From positions 1-56,121 of the forward strand of contig NZ_JALOCF010000024.1 in the NCBI RefSeq assembly GCF_023227905.1: a stretch of DNA of 56,121 nucleotides, in the 5' to 3' direction. A program made the translations under genes and the position numbers. This stretch comes from Methylobacter sp. GTDB taxonomy: Bacteria; Pseudomonadota; Gammaproteobacteria; Methylococcales; Methylomonadaceae. The notes under the pieces are model-generated. The model was not told the DNA's origin. It was given only the letters and a program-made list of their open reading frames with translations, and searched no databases. Below are positions 7,896 to 16,184 of the stretch, in pieces. Every line of letters begins with the position of its first letter. Position 1 is the first letter of the stretch.

Positions 7896-10000
7896 AAACT
7901 CATTAATTCTGAAAGCACTCGTTCGGTGACTGTTTTTTGATCAATTTTAACAATAGCGGCCTGCCCTTTGCGCAGCTTTTTTGCAAAATCGGCCGCTTGC
8001 ATTTCAACTATTTTTATTCCGTTTTTACTGACAAACAGCATCGCTTCCGTCCCTTTCCAAAGCAGCTTGCCCCATTTCTTTCCTGATTCCGTACTGAGTG
8101 CCACCCAGCTTCCCTCGGCAAGGCGTTCAGCCTGCTCCGTAAAGACATCCGCTATTGCTTCGGCATCTGTTTGCCCGCCCTTAGCTGATAGAGCACCATC
8201 TGCGACAATATCGCCAGCCGTCTTTTTTGCTTCTTTTTTATCCATCAAAATAATATGCCATATGGCAAGATCCTTAAAAAAACGCGACTGTGCAGACTTG
8301 TCGAACGAAATCTGTTTCAAGCCATTTCTTAATTCTGTAATCAATCCCGGCAACAGTTTTAATATCTGCTTTCTTTCTTTGTCATCTGCCGGCGGCATGA
8401 CGCTTATAATCAGGTCATCCATAGCCTGCACTGATTTTTGCCACTGTTCCGGCTGCTCATCTTTGTCTGCATAAGCCGCCTGCAAGACATTCGCCCAAAC
8501 ATTACGTAAAAAATCGGTTATCGTGGCCGGCAGCGCTTTACCCATTATGCTGTTTTCAATCGTTATTAGGACTATTTTCCTGCTCGACTCCAATGCTTGT
8601 TTATTGATCATAAACTGCCTGGAGTTTTTTTCGACATCCTGAGTGCGCTGTTTTTGCTTGTTCAGATAATCCGAAAACTCACCCGCTTCTACCACCCAGC
8701 CGGAAAATTCGAATCCACTGCTCTTGGTCAGCTTTTTAACTGCGCTTTCGATACGCTCCTGAATTAACCGGTCATCATGCTCATCGGCATTTAAAAACAT
8801 GCCGGCTGCAAACAAGTCGTCAAGCAACTGCCTAACAGGATTGTTTTCGCCTGTAAAAACACTGTATTTCCCCAAAGAGGCCGATGCCATCGGAATTTCC
8901 AACCGTAAAACAGTTTCTTTTATCGCGTCATCAAGCGCTTTATCCCGCTTTATTTCGTCAAAAATTAACGCGACCAAATCCAGCAGGTCTTCATCATGTT
9001 TGGCCAAGCTTTTGACGTCCACGCTAAAACTCAGTTTTTCCAATTTCGTGAGCACCTGCCATTTTAACGACTGCTTTTTTTCTCCCGATCCCGAATCATT
9101 ACCGTCCAACTGAAGAACTTGCAAGGCATTTTGTATTTCAAAATGCTCGTAGAAGCTACTTCCGGTAGCTGAAATTGAATCGTAAATAGAAGGAAAATGA
9201 GCCAGCCGCCACAACTCCAGCTTTTTCTGCAACAACTCGAACGCCGCACTTGGCTGCTCAGCGTTTGTATAAGCCGGCTCAACCCTTTCCTTGATATCTT
9301 CCACTACATACAATTGCTTGGAATTGGCGATTTCGCATTCCTTGATCAGCTCACGATAAATCAATCCGAGCTGGTTAAAGACATGGGCGGCAAAGGCTTT
9401 ATACAGCGCAATCCGGCCATTTGCATTCAATCTCAGCGGTTTAACGACTTCAACCAAGGCACGAACCAATCTTTCCGGAGACATCGGATTCTGACTGTTA
9501 GCAATAACTTGTTTGCCTTGCTGGGTTGCAAGATATTTGTTCAAGCCGCCCAGTTCTTGTTGAAATGCTTGCTCGCACAGGCGAATAATCGCTGTAATTG
9601 CATAGTTTTCTTTTACCGCATCATCACTAACTAGTGCGACTTTAGTAAAATCTAATTGCTCTTTCTGACTATTTACTGCGTTCTGATAATCGCCGTCAAA
9701 ACTCTGGTTAACTTTGGATAAATAATTGTGTTCAATATCATCCCGAACTGCACGAAGATATTCCAGCGATTTTATGTAGTGTTCTTTAGTTATTTTCTCC
9801 CGGTTTTTGCCCAACTGTAAGCCGAATTCAACATCAATCCGCCTGCAGCAGTCATCGACCGATTGTTTAAAATGCTGAAAAAAAACCGTCTTAAGTTTAC
9901 CTAAAAGCTCATCTCTATTGGACTCATCCAAGCCTGAATTTGTTTGCTGCCGGTTATTCATTGCGGTATATCTACTGTTATTAAAAGATAAATTAGTCAT
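7892..10000 (-). CDS. DUF1631 family protein
   Basis: A 702-residue, largely helical, charged cytoplasmic protein without signal peptide or membrane segment. Long Lys/Glu-rich helices and the C-terminal part (~600-690: GSWVALSTESGKKWGKLLWKG, then AMLFVSKNGIKIVEM) match the DUF1631 family, common in proteobacteria and lacking an agreed biochemical role. The C-terminal segment looks like a small beta-barrel, possibly PilZ-like, which would hint at c-di-GMP binding; this is a guess from strand pattern. It is the first gene of the run with nadC and the flavin reductase. A second in-frame ATG lies at 9961 (MNNRQQ), and the N-terminus before it is poorly conserved in appearance. Confidence 0.8.
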   Translation of the reverse strand: MTNLSFNNSRYTAMNNRQQTNSGLDESNRDELLGKLKTVFFQHFKQSVDDCCRRIDVEFGLQLGKNREKITKEHYIKSLEYLRAVRDDIEHNYLSKVNQSFDGDYQNAVNSQKEQLDFTKVALVSDDAVKENYAITAIIRLCEQAFQQELGGLNKYLATQQGKQVIANSQNPMSPERLVRALVEVVKPLRLNANGRIALYKAFAAHVFNQLGLIYRELIKECEIANSKQLYVVEDIKERVEPAYTNAEQPSAAFELLQKKLELWRLAHFPSIYDSISATGSSFYEHFEIQNALQVLQLDGNDSGSGEKKQSLKWQVLTKLEKLSFSVDVKSLAKHDEDLLDLVALIFDEIKRDKALDDAIKETVLRLEIPMASASLGKYSVFTGENNPVRQLLDDLFAAGMFLNADEHDDRLIQERIESAVKKLTKSSGFEFSGWVVEAGEFSDYLNKQKQRTQDVEKNSRQFMINKQALESSRKIVLITIENSIMGKALPATITDFLRNVWANVLQAAYADKDEQPEQWQKSVQAMDDLIISVMPPADDKERKQILKLLPGLITELRNGLKQISFDKSAQSRFFKDLAIWHIILMDKKEAKKTAGDIVADGALSAKGGQTDAEAIADVFTEQAERLAEGSWVALSTESGKKWGKLLWKGTEAMLFVSKNGIKIVEMQAADFAKKLRKGQAAIVKIDQKTVTERVLSELMSL

Positions 10001-10091
10001 AGCCTAGTATCCCTATAGTGTTTTGACTAATAATAGAACTATTTATTTTGAATACTGTGCTTTGTTTCCGCTTTTACTTTTTAACTAGACC

Positions 10092-10634
10092 ATGAAAATA
10101 AACCAGCACTGGTTAACCGATATTACCCGAACTCCTTCACCTAACTTTGATGACAGGCCCGATCCTGCGGATATCTCATTATTGGTTATTCACTGCATCA
10201 GCCTTCCGCCCGGCGAATTTGATAATCATCATATAGACCGGTTGTTTTGCAATCAGCTCAATCCTGCTGATCATCCTTATTTTCAAGAGATTCATCAACT
10301 TACCGTATCCGCACATTTACTGATTAAGCGCGATGGGGAATGTGTTCAATATGTGCCGTTCGACAAACGCGCGTGGCATGCGGGGAAGTCAACCTATGAA
10401 GACCGGGAACAGTGTAATGATTTTTCTATTGGCATAGAACTTGAGGGCACCGAATCGATCGACTATACCGACAGGCAATACCAACAACTGGCTACGATTA
10501 CTCGTGCCTTGCTTGAAACTTACCCCAAGCTGTCGACGAAACGCATTACAGGGCATAGTGATATTGCGCCTGGACGAAAAACCGACCCAGGCGCATCTTT
10601 TGACTGGCAGAGGCTTGGAGAACTGTTGAAATAG
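10092..10634 (+). CDS. ampD: 1,6-anhydro-N-acetylmuramoyl-L-alanine amidase AmpD
   Basis: A 180-residue cytosolic zinc amidase of the amidase_2 family. It cleaves anhydro-MurNAc-peptides during peptidoglycan recycling, and in species with AmpR it controls beta-lactamase induction. The zinc ligands expected from the Citrobacter enzyme are present: His34 (LVIHC), His155 (TGHSDIAPG) and Asp165 (KTDPG), with RAWHAG (His96) and IGIELEG as further family motifs. No signal peptide is present, which separates it from the periplasmic AmiD. The gene is divergent from the DUF1631 operon and convergent with lspA, with a perfect palindromic repeat between. Confidence 0.95.
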   Translation: MKINQHWLTDITRTPSPNFDDRPDPADISLLVIHCISLPPGEFDNHHIDRLFCNQLNPADHPYFQEIHQLTVSAHLLIKRDGECVQYVPFDKRAWHAGKSTYEDREQCNDFSIGIELEGTESIDYTDRQYQQLATITRALLETYPKLSTKRITGHSDIAPGRKTDPGASFDWQRLGELLK

Positions 10635-10655
10635 CCTTATCCACAAATGACTTTT

Positions 10656-10702
10656 TCACCACGAAGGACACGAAGTTTATTTCTTCGTGTCCTTCGTGGT
10701 GA
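10656..10702. repeat. CACGAAG-type palindromic repeat, copy 2 (perfect hairpin)
   Basis: Left arm TCACCACGAAGGACACGAAG (10656-10675), 7-base AT loop, and exact reverse complement at 10683-10702. It lies between the convergent ends of ampD and lspA. This is the cleanest copy of the family and would form a 20-bp hairpin in RNA from either strand. Confidence 0.9.
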
Positions 10703-10719
10703 GAATCTTTTAAGTTTTG

Positions 10720-11208
10720 TTAAATAGGCTCTTTCGAATGCCCCAGACCAAATGACTCCAGCAGCATTAAAACCACACCCAAGGTAATAGCGGAGTCCGC
10801 GATATTAAAAGCGGGCCAGTGCCAGGACGCATAATAAACATCCAGAAAGTCGATCACATAGCCGTAAGCCAGCCGATCGATCAAATTGCCGACAGCACCG
10901 CCCAGAATCAACGCCAAGGCCACCGCCAACAAAGTCTCATGCTTTTTCAATCGAGTCAGCCAAACCGCAATGGCCGTACTGATCGCCACCGCCAATCCGG
11001 CAAAAAGCCAGCGCTGCCAACCACCGGCTTCGCTTAAGAAGCTGAAAGCCGCGCCGGTATTGTGCACATAAGTCAGCTTAAAAAACGGCATGATCTCAAT
11101 GGATTCGTAAAGCTGCATACTGCCCGCTATCGCAAGCTTGCTGGCTTGATCCAGAATTACCGCCAGCAACGACAGCCATAACCATTTCAACATAACAAAA
11201 CTACGCAT
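10720..11208 (-). CDS. lspA: Lipoprotein signal peptidase (signal peptidase II)
   Basis: A 162-residue inner-membrane aspartyl protease with four hydrophobic segments. It removes the signal peptide of prolipoproteins after diacylglyceryl transfer. Signature regions are LDQASKLA near the N-terminus, GGAVGNLIDRLAYGYVIDFLDV with the first catalytic Asp (NxxDR), and WPAFNIADSAITLG with the second (NxAD). The start at 11208 overlaps the ileS stop by 8 bp, keeping the classic ribF-ileS-lspA order. An internal Met five residues later is an alternative start. Confidence 0.96.
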   Translation of the reverse strand: MRSFVMLKWLWLSLLAVILDQASKLAIAGSMQLYESIEIMPFFKLTYVHNTGAAFSFLSEAGGWQRWLFAGLAVAISTAIAVWLTRLKKHETLLAVALALILGGAVGNLIDRLAYGYVIDFLDVYYASWHWPAFNIADSAITLGVVLMLLESFGLGHSKEPI

Positions 11209-14032
11209 AGTGTCTGTGTTCGCCTTCGCCCGCTACGTTCTCGACGCAACGGCCGCACAGTTCGGGATGCTCCGCCTGTTGCCCCACATCGGGCCGCTGG
11301 TGCCAGCAACGCACACATTTACCGTGCTCTGAAACGACGACGTTTAATTTAACGCCTTCAACTTCCGCCTGAATCGCTTGCTCAGGAGCATTTTGTTCAG
11401 CCATGACCGTGGCGTTGGAGGTAATGAATATAAATCGTAATTCATCCGACAACTGGCTTAAGGCACCAAAAAACTCGGCATTACAGAACAGTTCAAGTTC
11501 CGCATTCAGCGAGGAACCGATATCGCCCTTGGCTCGGCTTTTTTCCAGTTCTTTGCCGACAGCAGCGCGGACAGTCATGACTTTTTGCCAGAACTCGCGA
11601 TTCAATGCCGCATTGTCATCCAGCTTGACCAGCCCCTGATACCAGGTTTCCAAAAACACCGATTCGCTACGTTGACCCGGCATGTATTGCCAGATTTCAT
11701 CAGCAGTATAGCTGATGATCGGTGCCAGCCAACGTGTCAGCGCTTCCAGCACATGATACATAGCTGTTTGCGCCGAACGCCGCGCCAAGCCGTCGGCCTT
11801 TGCAGTGTATTGACGATCCTTGATGATATCCAGATAAAATCCGCCCAAATCGATCACGCAAAAATGATGCACTTTCTGGTAGATATGCTGGAACTGATAC
11901 GTTTCGTAAGCGGTTTTGACTTCTTCCTGCAACGTGAATGCCCTGTCCATAACCCAGCGATCCAGAGCGAGCAAATCTTTAGTTTCAACCGCATGTTGCG
12001 CAGGGTCGAAATCATCCAGGTTGGACAATAAAAATCGCGCGGTATTTCTAAGACGCCTGTAGCCATCCGAAGTACGCCTTAAAATTTCATCCGACACAGA
12101 CATTTCGCCGCGATAATCCGTCGACGCAACCCATAAGCGCAACACATCCGCGCCCAGGTCCTTCATGACCGATTGCGGGGCAACCACATTGCCTTTTGAC
12201 TTGGACATTTTTTTGCCGTCGGCATCGACGGTAAACCCGTGCGTCAACACCGCCTTGTAAGGCGCAACTTCATTCATTGCAACCGAGGCCAGCAATGATG
12301 ACTGGAACCAGCCGCGATGCTGGTCGGAGCCTTCCAGATACAAATCGGCCGGAAAATGCAGCTGTTCGCGCTTTTCCAAGACGCAGGCATGGGTCACGCC
12401 GGAATCGAACCAGACATCCAGGGTATCGGTCATTTTTTCGTAATGCTCGGCTTCATCGCCTAATAATTCAGCTGCGTCCAGCTCAAACCAGGCTTCTATG
12501 CCTTGTTGTTCGATGCGCTGGGCCACTTGCTCGACCAATTCGGCCGTGTGCGGATGCAATTCGCCGGTTTCTTTGTGGACAAAGAACGTGATCGGTACGC
12601 CCCAAGTGCGCTGACGGGAGATGCACCAATCAGGTCGGCCTTCCATCATGCTTTCGATGCGCGCTTGGCCCCATTCGGGAATCCAGGCGACACGCTTGAC
12701 TTCACTCAGCGCCTGCTCGCGCAGTTTATTTTTATCCATCGAGATGAACCACTGCGGCGTGGCCCGGAAAATAATCGGGGTTTTATGCCGCCAGCAATGC
12801 GGATAGCTGTGCAGTATTGCGACGTGATGCAGTAGTTTGCCTTGCTGCTCAAGCACTTCCAATACATGGTCATTGGCGCTGAACACATGTTCACCGGCAA
12901 AGATTTCTGTGTTCGGCAGAAAAACGCCGTCATTGCCGACCGGATTATCAACCGGCAAGCCGTATTTCAGGCCGACCACATAATCGTCCTGGCCATGTCC
13001 CGGCGCCGTATGCACCGCACCGGTACCGGCCTCGGTGGTAACATGGTCGCCCAAAATGATCGGCACTTGCCGATCATAAAAAGGGTGTTGCAACAACTGA
13101 CGCTCCAGCGCCGCGCCTTTGCAGTAGGCAATCACATGATAGTTCTCAATGTCGTAACGCAACATCGCATCTTTAAGCAGGGCTTCCGCAACGACCAGAC
13201 GCTCTTTGTTGCCGTCTTTTTCGCATTGCACTACGGCGTATTCAAGATCGGGATTTAATGCAACGCCTTGGTTTGCCGGCAAAGTCCACGGCGTGGTCGT
13301 CCAGATGACGACCGACAACGGCCCGGAACCATCATGCTCAGGCACATGATGGCAATGGCTCAAAAATCCGGCTTCATCAACGACCTGAAAACGCACATCG
13401 ACCGCAGGCGAGTGCTTATCTTCATACTCAACTTCCGCTTCAGCCAGCGCCGAGCCGCAATCAGTGCACCAATGCACGGGCTTGGCGCCTTTTGCTATAT
13501 GGCCATTCTGGTTGATTTTACCCAATGAACGCACGATGTCTGCTTCAAACGCAAAATCCATCGTTAAGTACGGATGCTCCCAGTCGCCTAAAATGCCCAG
13601 CCGAATAAAGGCCTCTTTTTGTATATTGACTTGTTTTCCGGCATATTCGCGGCAAGCTTTGCGAAAAACGGCGGGGGAAACTTTAACCCCGGCTTTACCG
13701 ATTTTCTTCTCTACCTGTAATTCAATCGGCAAGCCGTGACAATCCCAGCCCGGCACATAAGGCGCATCGAAACCGCTTAACGATTTGGATTTAATGATAA
13801 AGTCTTTTAACACCTTATTAACCGCATGGCCGATATGAATTTCGCCATTGGCATACGGAGGGCCGTCGTGCAGGATAAACTTGGGCCTTCCAGCGAATTC
13901 CTGCCTGATTTTCTTATACAGGTCCGCTTCGTTCCATTTTTTCAATCGCTCCGGCTCACGCTGAGCCAGATTGCCCTTCATTGGAAATGCAGTGTTGGGT
14001 AAATTCAGTGTTTTTTTATAATCCATCGTCAT
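11201..14032 (-). CDS. ileS: Isoleucyl-tRNA synthetase
   Basis: A ~943-residue class I aminoacyl-tRNA synthetase that charges tRNA-Ile. It has the HIGH motif in PPYANGEIHIGHA near residue 55, the KMSKS motif in GKKMSKSKGN near residue 600, the CP1 editing domain between them, and a C-terminal zinc finger (CVRCWHQRP, then CGRC). The start at 14032 (ATG ACG ATG GAT TAT) or the next ATG at 14026 gives the usual MDYKKTLNLP N-terminus; a TTG six codons further upstream is unlikely. It lies between ribF and lspA, as in E. coli and Pseudomonas. Confidence 0.97.
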   Translation of the reverse strand: MTMDYKKTLNLPNTAFPMKGNLAQREPERLKKWNEADLYKKIRQEFAGRPKFILHDGPPYANGEIHIGHAVNKVLKDFIIKSKSLSGFDAPYVPGWDCHGLPIELQVEKKIGKAGVKVSPAVFRKACREYAGKQVNIQKEAFIRLGILGDWEHPYLTMDFAFEADIVRSLGKINQNGHIAKGAKPVHWCTDCGSALAEAEVEYEDKHSPAVDVRFQVVDEAGFLSHCHHVPEHDGSGPLSVVIWTTTPWTLPANQGVALNPDLEYAVVQCEKDGNKERLVVAEALLKDAMLRYDIENYHVIAYCKGAALERQLLQHPFYDRQVPIILGDHVTTEAGTGAVHTAPGHGQDDYVVGLKYGLPVDNPVGNDGVFLPNTEIFAGEHVFSANDHVLEVLEQQGKLLHHVAILHSYPHCWRHKTPIIFRATPQWFISMDKNKLREQALSEVKRVAWIPEWGQARIESMMEGRPDWCISRQRTWGVPITFFVHKETGELHPHTAELVEQVAQRIEQQGIEAWFELDAAELLGDEAEHYEKMTDTLDVWFDSGVTHACVLEKREQLHFPADLYLEGSDQHRGWFQSSLLASVAMNEVAPYKAVLTHGFTVDADGKKMSKSKGNVVAPQSVMKDLGADVLRLWVASTDYRGEMSVSDEILRRTSDGYRRLRNTARFLLSNLDDFDPAQHAVETKDLLALDRWVMDRAFTLQEEVKTAYETYQFQHIYQKVHHFCVIDLGGFYLDIIKDRQYTAKADGLARRSAQTAMYHVLEALTRWLAPIISYTADEIWQYMPGQRSESVFLETWYQGLVKLDDNAALNREFWQKVMTVRAAVGKELEKSRAKGDIGSSLNAELELFCNAEFFGALSQLSDELRFIFITSNATVMAEQNAPEQAIQAEVEGVKLNVVVSEHGKCVRCWHQRPDVGQQAEHPELCGRCVENVAGEGEHRHYA

Positions 14033-14091
14033 AACAATTAAACTCGGCAAAAATCTCTATCACCAGGGATGGCGCATATACCGCTAGCCAG

Positions 14092-15069
14092 TCAGGAACC
14101 TGCGCGGCGATCACCAGGAAGGTATGTGTTGCAATCGTGCCGGGAGCAAAGCGCAGCTTTGGCCTCAGCCACATCTTTTACAATCTGAGCTTTAAGCTCA
14201 TCTAATGACTGAAAACGCATTTCATCCCTGATCTTTTGTTTGAAATGTACTTCCACATAACGCCCGTAAATTTCTTTATCAAAATCAAATAAGTGCGCTT
14301 CCAATATAACCTTTGAACTACCATCAACTGTAGGCCGGGTGCCTACATTCGCAACGCCTTCAATCTCGCGACCGTCAATACCGGTCATAGTCACAGCAAA
14401 CACGCCATTAACCGGGGTATTTCTTCTAAACATCTGTATATTGGCGGTGGGATAGCCGATGGTTCTTCCGCGTTTATCGCCATGCGCCACACGTCCGCAA
14501 ACAGAATAGCAGCAACCCAGCATTTTTTCAGCCAGAGCCAAATCACCGCTGCCCAATGCATCCCTGATCAAGGTGCTGCTGACCCGAAGCCCGTCTATTT
14601 GGTAAGACCCGGTGTCTTCAACATCAAAACCGAATAGCTTGCCCTTGTCCTTGAGCATCGCAAAATTGCCGCGCCTAGCCTTACCAAAATGAAAATCATC
14701 ACCAACTACCAGATGCTTTATATTTAATTTCTTTACTAAAACATCCTCAATAAACTGCTCAGCATCATAGTCGGCAAGGTATTGATTAAATCGCACTATC
14801 AATAAATCATCAACGGGCAATCTACAAAACCGGAGCACTTTTTCGCGCAGGCGCATCAGCCGTGACGGCGCATTTTCTCCCAGAAAATACTCCAGCGGCT
14901 GAGGCTCAAAAGTCATGGCAACAACAGGTATCGTTAGTGCCTTGCCTCGCTCAGCCAGCTTTTCTATCACCGCTTTATGCCCTAAATGCAAGCCGTCAAA
15001 ATTTCCAATCGTCAATACACAACCGTCGACTAACGGTTCTAAGTGAGATAATCCCCTAATTAGACGCAT
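14092..15069 (-). CDS. ribF: Bifunctional riboflavin kinase / FAD synthetase
   Basis: A 325-residue bifunctional enzyme. The N-terminal nucleotidyltransferase domain carries VLTIGNFDGLHLGHKAVI (HxGH-type motif, ~20-37) and adenylates FMN to FAD. The C-terminal flavokinase domain carries GDKRGRTIGYPTANI (~195-210), which phosphorylates riboflavin to FMN. It is upstream of ileS and lspA in the same direction, the normal gammaproteobacterial arrangement. The gap to ileS is about 60 bp. The C-terminus is slightly extended (CSRHDCNTYLPGDRRAGS) beyond the usual end of the domain. Confidence 0.95.
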   Translation of the reverse strand: MRLIRGLSHLEPLVDGCVLTIGNFDGLHLGHKAVIEKLAERGKALTIPVVAMTFEPQPLEYFLGENAPSRLMRLREKVLRFCRLPVDDLLIVRFNQYLADYDAEQFIEDVLVKKLNIKHLVVGDDFHFGKARRGNFAMLKDKGKLFGFDVEDTGSYQIDGLRVSSTLIRDALGSGDLALAEKMLGCCYSVCGRVAHGDKRGRTIGYPTANIQMFRRNTPVNGVFAVTMTGIDGREIEGVANVGTRPTVDGSSKVILEAHLFDFDKEIYGRYVEVHFKQKIRDEMRFQSLDELKAQIVKDVAEAKAALCSRHDCNTYLPGDRRAGS

Positions 15070-15153
15070 GAATGTGATGAATTAAAAAACCTTTATTCTA
15101 CCATGTGCACGCATGACTTGGTTCCAAATCATGATCACTGAATACTACACTCA

Positions 15154-15191
15154 AAAAAAAAGCCCGGTGGAAATCCCACCGGGCTTTTTAT
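15154..15191 (-). terminator. Rho-independent terminator (works in both directions)
   Basis: AGCCCGGTGG at 15161-15170, five-base loop, CCACCGGGCT at 15176-15185: a perfect 10-bp GC-rich stem with an A run before and a T run after it. It lies 25 bp past the stop of the Lpp-like lipoprotein gene and is placed to end its transcription before ribF. Confidence 0.9.
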
Positions 15192-15209
15192 TCTCAAATC
15201 AGAGATGAT

Positions 15210-15488
15210 TTATTTCATCATTGATTTTTTGAACATGCTGTCCAATTTGCTGTTTGTGTCTTGAGCGTATTGAGCTGCACGGTTAGCAGCAGCTTCAGCA
15301 GAAGCAGCTTGTGAAGAAGCAGAATCAGCAGCGCTTTTTGCACTAGCAGCGTCAGCAGATGCTTGTGCTACAGAAGTTTTCAAGCCGTCAACTTGTGATT
15401 GTAAGTTTTCAACATCTGAAGTGCTTGCACAACCAACAACCAAGCTAGCAACCAGAGCAACCATTGATAATTTCATTACTTTTTTCAT
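15210..15488 (-). CDS. Lpp-like alanine-zipper outer-membrane lipoprotein
   Basis: A 92-residue lipoprotein precursor with lipobox VVGC (Cys20), followed by Ala-Ser-Thr, which fits outer-membrane sorting. The mature part is a heptad-patterned helix (VENLQSQVDGLKTSVAQ, then a long Ala/Ser stretch), as in Braun's lipoprotein Lpp and Pseudomonas OprI. The protein ends in Lys, the residue through which Lpp is attached to peptidoglycan. A strong Shine-Dalgarno (AAGAAGGAA) lies 6 bp before the ATG and a strong terminator follows, which suggests high expression. An L,D-transpeptidase gene lies upstream in the same direction. Confidence 0.87.
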   Translation of the reverse strand: MKKVMKLSMVALVASLVVGCASTSDVENLQSQVDGLKTSVAQASADAASAKSAADSASSQAASAEAAANRAAQYAQDTNSKLDSMFKKSMMK

Positions 15489-15571
15489 ATTATTTTTCCT
15501 TCTTAAAGTGATTACAACAAAAAACGCTTACTAGCTTTAATTCTGCACTGTTTTTAAATTATTTTCCAGTT

Positions 15572-16114
15572 TTATTTTATTCTTACTACCATCCCTTTAT
15601 CCAGCCAATGACTTAAATGATCAATCTGGCCGTTAGTTAGCGCGATACAGCCATGTGTCCAGTTCATCGATTTATGAATTTTTTCATCCGCTCTTCCTAG
15701 GCCATGAATGCCGATTCGCCCCCCTAAAGGTGTATTTTGCGGCGGCACTTGATGGAAGCGATGAGCATTTATAATGCTGTTATAGGCTACCTGATTAATA
15801 ACGCCTTCTTGCAAAGCCTTTTGGGCATCCTCTGCGGAGGGATAAGTTAAACCGAAAAATTTTCGAAAAGAACTGCTCTGGCCGACCCAACCTATCCTGT
15901 AATCTCCATAAGGCGTAACGTTATCACCCTGATGGCTTTTAAATCCGGCACCGCCCCGACCAATAGCAATATCATTTATGGTCTCAAGCGTCTGCTGGCC
16001 TTTTTTTACTTCAATGGTGAGCGCTTTCGTGTCAACTAAAAGCCAAACATCATCATCCGCGGCTACGGAAAGAGAAAACAAACTACAACACAGCAATAAA
16101 TATATTCGCGGCAT
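15572..16114 (-). CDS. Periplasmic L,D-transpeptidase (YkuD domain)
   Basis: A 180-residue protein with a signal peptide (YLLLCCSLFSLSVAA) and a YkuD catalytic domain. The active-site motif is IGIHGLG, then NWTHGCIALTNGQ near residues 135-165, giving the His and the nucleophilic Cys of SHGC-type transpeptidases. Such enzymes form 3-3 peptidoglycan cross-links or tie Braun-type lipoproteins to the wall. It lies 83 bp upstream of the Lpp-like gene on the same strand, which makes lipoprotein anchoring a reasonable role. It is small, with no LysM or other wall-binding domain. The start is divergent from the phosphoglucomutase gene. Confidence 0.9.
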   Translation of the reverse strand: MPRIYLLLCCSLFSLSVAADDDVWLLVDTKALTIEVKKGQQTLETINDIAIGRGGAGFKSHQGDNVTPYGDYRIGWVGQSSSFRKFFGLTYPSAEDAQKALQEGVINQVAYNSIINAHRFHQVPPQNTPLGGRIGIHGLGRADEKIHKSMNWTHGCIALTNGQIDHLSHWLDKGMVVRIK

Positions 16115-16184
16115 AAATGATCTACAATAGATTAAGAATTTTGGTGTACGTTAGTTATTAAGTTAATTATTGAAAGGATCCCGC

